This document shows positions 56,758 through 64,000 of a stretch of 64,000 bases of DNA, in pieces. The stretch's first letter is position 1; every line of letters begins with the position of its first letter. Origin of the DNA: Madurella fahalii (taxonomy: Eukaryota > Ascomycota > Sordariomycetes > Sordariales); NCBI GenBank assembly GCA_029876055.1, contig CM056874.1:3968001-4032000 (forward strand), read 5' to 3'. The notes beneath the pieces were generated by a model that saw nothing but the letters and a program-made list of their open reading frames with translations, was not told the origin of the DNA and searched no databases. The translations under genes were made by a program, and so were the position numbers.

Positions 56758-58184
56758 CAAGGGAACACAGACGTTCGGTGGGCTCCGGCTGGGCCTTAGT
56801 GGTTGAGCTGCTGACCACACACAATAACGGGTAGAATCTGCCGCGATATTGGGGGAGTAATCCAGCAAGGCAAGGCTCTGGCAAAGCAGCCCTTGACCGA
56901 AGGACCATGGTCAGACACTCTATCACCACGAACTTGACTGGTGAGGGCTATCACACATTCGGTCCCAAGCCACCGTCAGACAGATCAAAACATGATCATG
57001 AGGTATACCAAAAACGATTGTTATTCGTGGTCCTTTAGTCCGGGTCGCAGGCTTAAGATATGCAATATGGGGCGCCGGCCTGCAGGACCCGGGGTCGGAA
57101 AGGAATCCCAACCTGTCTGTAGGTGGCCACGTTCCCCAGCGCTAAACTCTTCTTGTTTATCCCTCACCATTCGTGGATACCGGCCCATATCCAGGCCCGC
57201 TTACAAGAGACGCCCAGCAAAGAGCGACTCGTGTTTCGAGAAAAGGGGGGGGAAAGAAATCCGAATCCCTCCCTTGAGCAAGGTAAAAGATTGTCGAAGG
57301 CAATCCGAGGCGAGGAAGCTGCCCTCCTTGTCTGCGACATGACACCATTGCTTACCTATAGTGGCTCTATGCAGTGCAATGTCGTGTCGGCTCGTGTCGA
57401 GTCGTGTTGATTACAGATCGGCCGTGCTCGGTAGTGAATATCGCGCAGCAATGACACCATGGATCAGACGGGAATTGAGCATTCCAGCCGCCCAGCCCCC
57501 TCGTCTTCCATGCAGCCTTAACCGTTCCGCGTCATACATGTTGACGTACGCGGAGGAACCCAAGGAGGTCAACCCAAGGGAGACCAGTGACAAGACAGCA
57601 AAGTACTGTTCGTATTGAACTATGCTCCAATACGCAGATCCAGTCGGGCCAATGCATCATGACCATGACCGTGGTTGTGATAAGAGGTGGATCCCAATGT
57701 TTGTCTGACCGACTGTTAGTTGCGGAAGGTGATGAACAAGAAGACATGCTTCTAGGCAACTCTCTTTCTCTTCTCTCCCCCTCGAACCCTCCTGCCTCTG
57801 AAGGGAGGGGAGTAGAGTGGAGTGGAGTGGTTGAATACACACACACATACGACTTCACCCGTTATACGTGTTCTTTTTTACGTTCTCCATGCGCCAAGTA
57901 CGGACACCATAGTACTCAGAACCCCAAAGGGCGTGTGTAGTATGTACGTATGCAGTATGTCATTGCTTCTTCCCCGTGGTAGTATTCGGACTCGGCTCTG
58001 GGATCCGAGTGCGTGCCTTGCCCGACTCCCTCCCTGGAGAGCCCCACCTCTTCATCAATGTGAAGAAGTCCTCCATACAGTAGCAGCAGTGTTCGACCAA
58101 GGCAGGCCAGCCCAGAACCCCTAAACTCTCCCCCCACCCACCCACCCACCGACCGAAGTCGGCGCCTACCGCCCCCACCGGAAA

Positions 58185-58222
58185 CACACATACACACACG
58201 CGCACACACATGCACACACATG
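58185..58222. repeat. Imperfect CA microsatellite
   Basis: CA dinucleotides are interrupted by CG and TG. Confidence 0.85.
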
Positions 58223-58689
58223 AGGCCAGATCGAAGCCCTCCAATCCCTAACGAGCCAAGCGGGCTCTTCCCTTCCTTCCCATTGCCTCGGCACAGCCCG
58301 CCCTTTCTCTTTTCCTTAACAGGCTCTCCTTAATCCGAAAAGCCAGCCGCATCCCCCCCCCCCCCTCCCTCCCCTTCTTCTCCCGTTTTCTACTTCCCAC
58401 GCATGCAGCAGAAAAGCATGCGGTACGATGGACGTTCCTTCTTCTTCCTCCCTCCCTGTAACCCGTTCCGTTCCGTGCCGTGCCGTCTGATGCGTGGAAG
58501 CAAGGGAAGAAACAGGGAGAACAAGAGGGAGAGAGAAAATGATGCAATCCTGATTTCTGCCGTTCTCAAACATTTTTTGGGGGGTTGGACCAATTTTGGT
58601 AACGACTGACTGGTTGACTGCCGAACAGGTGGGAGAATGATTGGTGTCCCGTCCTGTGTTTTGAAACTTATGCTGGCCCGGTCCGCGGA

Positions 58690-58862
58690 AACGAGGAAAA
58701 ACAAAAAAAAGAAATAAAAGAAAATAATAATAATAAAAACAACGCCGCCCGATGTATCGTATGTTTTTGCCCAGTACCGACAACGAAACAAAAAAAAATA
58801 AACGAGAATACAAAATGCAGGAAGAAAAAAAGGGAAAAATAAAATAAAATAAAAATAAACGG
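58690..58862. repeat. A-rich low-complexity block
   Basis: The block consists mostly of A with AATA and AAAT units, unlike the GC-rich surroundings. Confidence 0.85.
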
Positions 58863-59269
58863 CCGTTATCGTGTCCGTGTCATGATAGGATGGGTGGTGG
58901 TTATGTGTGCTGCGTTTCGTCCTCGTCGGATAAGGAAGTGAAAGCCAGAGAGTCATCGAGGCCAGATCGTTTCGTTCAGCGAGTGAAGATCAGGAGGAAA
59001 GTTGCAAGAAAAACCCGCCCCCCCACCCTTTTTGGGGCAATTATCGTGCGTTCATAGTCTTTTTAGGTGCAGTCTGGTCGGATCCGTTTGCTCATTCGTT
59101 CCCTGCCCGGGCGTCGCTTGAAACAAACAGGGTTGAGAGGGAAACCCTGTGACAAACTTTGCTCGTACAGCAGGCCGAGGTCCCCCGGGTGCGGCTCTCG
59201 ACGCGAGCTTTTTTCTTCTTTTCTTTTCTTTAAAAAAAAAAAAGAATCTGCCTTTTGGCCGACTTCCGG

Positions 59270-59434
59270 TCAACCGTAGCAGAGAGGGCACTGCCCGGGA
59301 AGCATAATGTAGCGTTCATGAGGTCCCTTGGGGCAGGAGCGCTTGCGGCTGCCGTCGACGGAGGTGCGGAAGAAGTGAGCGCCCGGGTCGACGCATGAGG
59401 TGTAGATGTAGTAGTTCTTGGTAAAGTCGCACAT
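59270..59434 (-). CDS. 54-residue cysteine-rich protein
   Basis: A short intact frame on the minus strand, below the usual size cut-off, runs from the ATG at 59434 (context gtcaccATGT) to a TGA. It has five cysteines: Cys2, Cys14, Cys34, and a terminal pair Cys49-x2-Cys52, plus histidines at 20 and 39. Charged and aromatic residues are spread evenly (it starts MCDFTKNYYIY), and there is no low complexity and no signal peptide. The opening MCDF/MCDY and the Cys/His spacing recall a widespread family of tiny fungal proteins of unknown function that begin with Met-Cys; that link is from memory and not tested. Zinc binding is plausible. A CTAAC box and a GCCAG acceptor 16 bases before the ATG suggest a 5' UTR intron. 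It is the only supported gene in the last 10 kb. Confidence 0.66.
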   Translation of the reverse strand: MCDFTKNYYIYTSCVDPGAHFFRTSVDGSRKRSCPKGPHERYIMLPGQCPLCYG

Positions 59435-61080
59435 GGTGACGGCTTGGGCCTGGCTAATGCAGGTGGAAACAGTAGAGTGAAGGTTAGAAGCGGCTTGTCT
59501 GGGCTGAGGTTAGCTTGGGGGACGAAAGGAGAGATGTGTGTGGGAGGGGGCCCGGGAGAGGAAAGGGGAAAGCATACAGATAGATATAAATGAAGACGCT
59601 GCGGCGGCGGGACGGGTGATGAAGCAGACCCTCCTTGGATGCGACCTCGGAATGTCAGGGAAAGTCAATGAGCTGATGTCGATGACTGAGGCGGCTAGTG
59701 CTGGTCGAGGGATGAAGAGGGAAGCTGGTTATCCGCCCCGACTTAAATAAACAACACGACACAAGCGGAATGAAGGGGGTATATCAGAAATGGGCCCACA
59801 AGGAATATGGGCCCCACGCAGAAGAAAGAGAGCCGAAGGGAAAGCAAGGTGAAGCGTGAATCAAGGCAGATTATATGGATCCCAATGCGGTAATAAGACA
59901 GGCCCTGACAATTGCGGGCTTGTTTTCTGTGGAGGCCGTGCCGGAAACAAGAAACATGAGCGCCCGAGCGATATCAGAATTGTCAGTTGGCCCGAGCTGA
60001 TGGAGTGACAAGGCTCGGTTGTGCTCCAGTCGCGGGACTGTAGGGTATCGGTGGCATTTAGGCGCTTGAAGCAGCCCGATCAGCGACCATCAGCTTCGGG
60101 AAGGCGAGTGACGTGGATGTCGATGATGTACCGTACACTGGAAGTACAACACATAGCTGGCGCGATAAAAACACCCGGCGAGACGAGAGGGGAGTAAAGG
60201 AAGAGGAGGGGGGTGAGCGCGGAAAAGGCGATGGGCTGGGAACAGGGAAATATAATACGTCTTGGCCGTGCCCATCAGCCAAGCGGAAGTGAAAATAAAC
60301 GGGAACAACCAACCCACGGCCATATCGACCCCAAACAAGAAGCGAATGTGTACAAGACGGCCCAAGTGGTAGACTTCCGGACAAAGCACCCGCAATGGCC
60401 TTGACCCTGGGTCGTCGGATGGATCACATGTGGGGCGCAAAGAAAAAAAAAAGGTGAGGGTGAGTGTATGAATGCCCCGTTCTGTCCACGCAGTCCACCT
60501 CACCCAAGACCGGGCCCCCTGACAATGCAAGGGGACGACGGATGGAGGTGCGGTATGTATGTACAGCACGATACAATACGGCTACATCCACTTTGGTGGA
60601 ACAGACCGTTGGAGCGAGCGTAGCAGGCATCAAGGGGCCGTTGCAGCTGCGCTGCTGGATTCCCCTGGGCCGCCTGGGGAGGGGCACCTTGATGGCACGA
60701 CACCATCTTGGGGAATTTCTGGGGACCAACTACGTGCATGATTGACTGCTCTGCCACACCTCCTCGCCGAGCAACGTGTGCATGCTGCGAGGTAAATCTG
60801 ACTCTCGACTCACCAGTGCGACCTTGCTGCATCCCAACGTGTCCCTCGCCTGGGCCTGCGCAAAGGGCATTGCTGGTGCATTCGGGGCAAGGGGGGGGGG
60901 GGAAGAGGTGGGGTGGTGGTGGGGTGACAGGCTAAGAGGACAGAGAAAGATTGCGGAGACCCCTGGGGAGAAGAGGAATGGACCTTTGCTCAGGGAAGCT
61001 CCGACATCGTTTTGTCGCTAAATTTTCTGTGATGGAAACACGGCTGCGGTGCTCGAGCAGAACAATCTCAAAGCGACAGT

Positions 61081-61155
61081 CGAGAGTCGAGAGTCGAGAG
61101 TGGAGAGTGGAGGATCGAAGAATTGCGAGCCGTGAGCCGTGAGCCGTCAGCCGCG
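61081..61155. repeat. Two adjacent 7-bp tandem repeats
   Basis: Four copies of CGAGAGT (the last a variant) at 61081-61108 are followed, after 18 bases, by three copies of GAGCCGT and one variant at 61127-61154. Confidence 0.9.
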
Positions 61156-63242
61156 AGCCCCTGCGATCGAGACAAGCACACACCAAGAGCCAAGGGAGGG
61201 AGGGGGAACTGCGGATTGCTAGAGAGCTTGGGTGCTCCGGATTGGACGAATGATGGCTGGAATCAAACGACGTGCCAGGAACAGCACCTTGTCAGCGCAC
61301 TGACGCTGAGGAAACCCGCGACATGGACGACTGGAGCCAGAGTGCGAATGCGTCCGTCTTCTCTTCCCAAAAAGGCCCGGGTCAGGTCCGTGTTGCGCCC
61401 GCTACAAGCGACGATCCGGTACTTGGTGGCATTGCACGCATTCAGGCGGGCACTGACTTTGGTGTTGCCTGGTTCTCGGTCTGCGAGAACAGGCAATAAA
61501 ACTTGGCCGTTATAGCAGTCAGATGGCCAGATGACGGTTTTTCGTTGTGGGGACTGCAATTTCGAAGCTGTCCTGGATAAAGCTCAGCGGAATAAGACGC
61601 GACCACGATGGATGGCCCTTTTCCCCGGGCGGGGAACGGAGCGCCTAGCGCCTACGCCGATAAGCGCGACGTCGGCGGGGATCCATAACGACGCTGGCTG
61701 AAGAGCCGAGGTGCGGATGTTTGTGTGCTTAAGTCAGGTACGAATACGTACTGTTACTGCACACACAGCGCAAGCCACTAGAAAAGTCCAAACTTCACAC
61801 TGCAGGCTGGCAATCCATGCCGAAGCACGACATGCCGCTGCGTCCGCGACTCGGAATGGTGGCTTGGCAGGCTGGGAGGGACGTACTGTACAGCACCGCA
61901 GGACATACATACAGACTACAGTACTCGTACATAGATGCAACCCCCACACCCTTTGGAGAAGTTCAGATTGATGAGCAGCCTTGGGGGCCCCCACCCCTCC
62001 CCAGTTCGGTCCCTTCTCATCATCGGCCGAGACCTGGATACGGAATGCCGTGTCTTGTCTTGACGTTTCCGATGGATGATGGAACCAGAGCACTGGCCTT
62101 GGTGATAGTGCCCGCTCCCGCCGCCAAGATCTGACGGCGAGGTCCAAGCACAGCGAAGCGAACGGGCCCTGATGCATTCATGCAGCCACGCCACAGTACC
62201 TCAGGAATCAGCATCCGAATCTGGGACGCCCTTGAAGAGAAGCCATTGGCTGGGCCAGCTCGACAGCTCGGCTCCCTTCCCGGAGGGACGAAGCACATTT
62301 ACGGATACAGCTTCTTGGGGCCTGGCCGTTGGGAATAATACCAATAATAAGAATAATAATAAGAAAAGGAAGAATAAGAGGGGAGAAGGAGAGAGACCGT
62401 GACCTTCAACGTCTGGTTGCCGGATGAAGAATGGCCTAACTGCGCAAGGATTCCATGGGGGCATGCGCAAACAGAGTTTGACGACAGGACCGAGCGTAAA
62501 CACCCACATCATTCATTCTTGCCGAGAATGTTTGGCCGCGCGCAAAGTGTCGAAGATTTGTCCGCTCGAAATGGAGCGCAGGAGAAACGGCATGCAATCC
62601 GTGGAAGCGATGCCTCAGCATGCTCGTCGAGGTTGGGGCCGGACTTCCCAAAAGGGCCATGCGATCGGCAGGTCGAGGTGAGAGAAGCAGTAGGCAGCCC
62701 CACGCCGATCGTCGAGCTCTCTTGAAACCTCGAAACCCGGGGGCGGACACGCTAAATTATTCCGAGCCTCGGCGAATCGCGACAGAGTCGATCTGCGCAA
62801 GGGCCGCTGGTGTGTGTGTGAGTGGGTAGGTGGGTGATGGCGGCTTCCGGAGCTCTCGTCGTCCAAGACGGCAGCACAGCTGTCGCGGTCCCATGGCGAT
62901 ACCATCTCTACTATCGAGCATGGCCCTGCACAGGAAGGCGAGTTTCTTTTCTTAATCCCGCGCGCCAAATGCCCATGCCCCATCCGATGTGCCATGGGCG
63001 CGTGTTGTTGCGGGTCCGTGCCGAGTCGAGAGCTGGCGCTCGCTCCATACGGGGAAACTTAGGGAGAGACCCAACAGCGCCTGTCAATATCGTGACCGTT
63101 AAGGACCGCGATGTTGGGTGGCAGGGCGCTAATATAGTGATATATCAGGTTACGCAAGCGGTCCTGGCGCTATTTTTGAGCATGCTGTCAACTCCCGTCG
63201 CATCCTGTGCCAACCACAACTAGGCGCTTGCTAGTGGCTTGA

Positions 63243-63278
63243 CTCCCTTGGTTCCCTTGGTTCCCTTGATTCCCTTGA
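63243..63278. repeat. 9-bp tandem repeat
   Basis: Four copies of a unit close to TTCCCTTGG, the last two ending in A. Confidence 0.9.
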
Positions 63279-64000
63279 TGTCCCTTAATCCATACCGTCG
63301 CCGGGCGGCCCCATGGCCCTGCTCGCTGCCACATGCGGGCATCCCATTCCGGTCGAGAGGAGCGAAACAAGCAAGATGGCCCTTCCCTTCTGGTCTTTCC
63401 TTTGATGGTTTTAGGATGGCCGTTAGGTTTCGAAGCCCCCTGCAGGGTTGCTGCAGCCCTGAGAGCCGCAGACGCCTGCAACGTCTTTTGGCCCCGGATT
63501 GGCCCATCTTGTCGCCGTAACGAGCGGCCGAATGTAACCGTCTCGTGTCGCCAAGCAGGCCACCTGATGGGTTGTCGATTTGGACACGGCTCGTGAAGCC
63601 CATCGGGCGCGCACAGGCTTGGGGCCCCCGTCGCGGCCCGCGTCCCCCGGCCCCGGACGCCGAGGTCTGAGGGCAACGAGGGCATGAAGCTCGGTGACGG
63701 ATGCAATCGGCGGTTCCGCGATGGCCCAAACGTCGAGCGCTTCGCCAGCCGAGTCGTCTCGTCACCCCTGCAGCGAGACTCGGGAGAGGCGTTCTGGGCT
63801 GCGGGGGGGTCACCCTGTCATGGATCAGCCGGGAGAGTCGTCTTTGCATCGCCATTTGCTGGCGAGATTGGCCATGGTTGAGACGATGCAAAGCAGTCCG
63901 AAATGCAATGGGATGGGATACCACACAGCATGGTACAAAGATGCGGCACAGATCGCAGGGTGCATGCCGCGCGAGCAGGGAGGGATCTCGCAGCTGCAGG

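Larger units (their letters stand above)
53717..59269. other. Gene-poor region with homopolymers and short repeats
   Basis: This 5.5 kb region has no supported gene on either strand. It contains a C run at 54565-54574, a 19-base G run at 56739-56757, CA/TG repeats at about 57838-57850 and 58185-58222, a 13-base C run at 58353-58365, and an A-rich block at 58690-58862. Open frames such as 54585-55031 and 55292-55966 have no domains or splice logic. Confidence 0.5.
59435..64000. other. Gene-poor region upstream of the small cysteine-rich gene
   Basis: This 4.6 kb region has no supported gene. It includes a 12-base G run at 60891-60902, heptamer repeats at 61081-61155, an AAT-rich block at 62337-62395 and a 9-bp repeat at 63243-63278. 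Open frames (for example 61734-62177 minus and 63220-63924 minus) have no recognisable content. Confidence 0.5.

Noticed and set aside
63220..63924. Minus-strand frame of 234 codons with Lys-Gly repeats
   Set aside because: The Lys-Gly repeat is just the translation of the 9-bp tandem repeat at 63243-63278.

Overview
The window is nuclear DNA of a filamentous ascomycete (Pezizomycotina, most likely a sordariomycete; I cannot name the genus). The reasons are GC-rich genes on both strands, introns of about 50-120 nt with GT...AG borders, families restricted to such fungi (DUF3433, DUF3712, fungal-type Zn2Cys6 factors), and orthologues of conserved eukaryotic complexes. I saw no prokaryotic operon, CRISPR array, recognisable transposon, tRNA or rRNA gene. 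For spliced genes the start and end given are the coding span, and the exons are listed in the evidence. Exon borders were worked out by hand from splice signals, reading frame and family motifs, and all complete models add up to a multiple of three.

Layout. 0.5-3.1 kb: a two-exon small secreted protein with a knottin-type cysteine pattern, then an atypical kinase-like protein. 3.7-12.4 kb: a mitochondrial-type SDR, a large DUF3433 membrane protein with repeated cysteine modules, and an NAD-dependent epimerase. 13-14.7 kb: glutamine synthetase in ten exons, one of only 7 nt. 17.1-21.6 kb: a protoglobin, then a divergent metallo-beta-lactamase-fold hydrolase and Zn2Cys6 regulator. 22-31.6 kb: Rpt4 (26S proteasome ATPase), GFA1 (hexosamine synthesis), the 20S proteasome subunit beta7/Pre4 and an HCNGP/SAP30BP-like protein. 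32.2-43.9 kb: a DUF3712 membrane protein, a cytochrome b5-FMN hydroxyacid dehydrogenase whose spliced C-terminus is a peroxisomal signal, an SGNH esterase, COP9 signalosome subunit 4 and the Fe-S co-chaperone Jac1. 44.6-53.7 kb: an F-box protein and a SNF2-family ATPase, with one unrecognised candidate gene between them. 53.7-64 kb: a gene-poor stretch of about 10 kb, rich in homopolymers and short tandem repeats, whose only supported gene encodes a 54-residue cysteine-rich protein.

How the genes relate. Most are housekeeping: protein turnover (Rpt4, Pre4, CSN4, perhaps the F-box protein), nitrogen assimilation and amino-sugar synthesis (glutamine synthetase supplies the glutamine used by GFA1), and Fe-S biogenesis (Jac1). 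There is no sign of a secondary-metabolite cluster. The most unusual items are two small cysteine-rich genes hidden by splicing or size (505-776 and 59270-59434), the fourfold cysteine repeat in the DUF3433 protein, the 7-nt exon of glutamine synthetase and the terminal AKL of the flavocytochrome.
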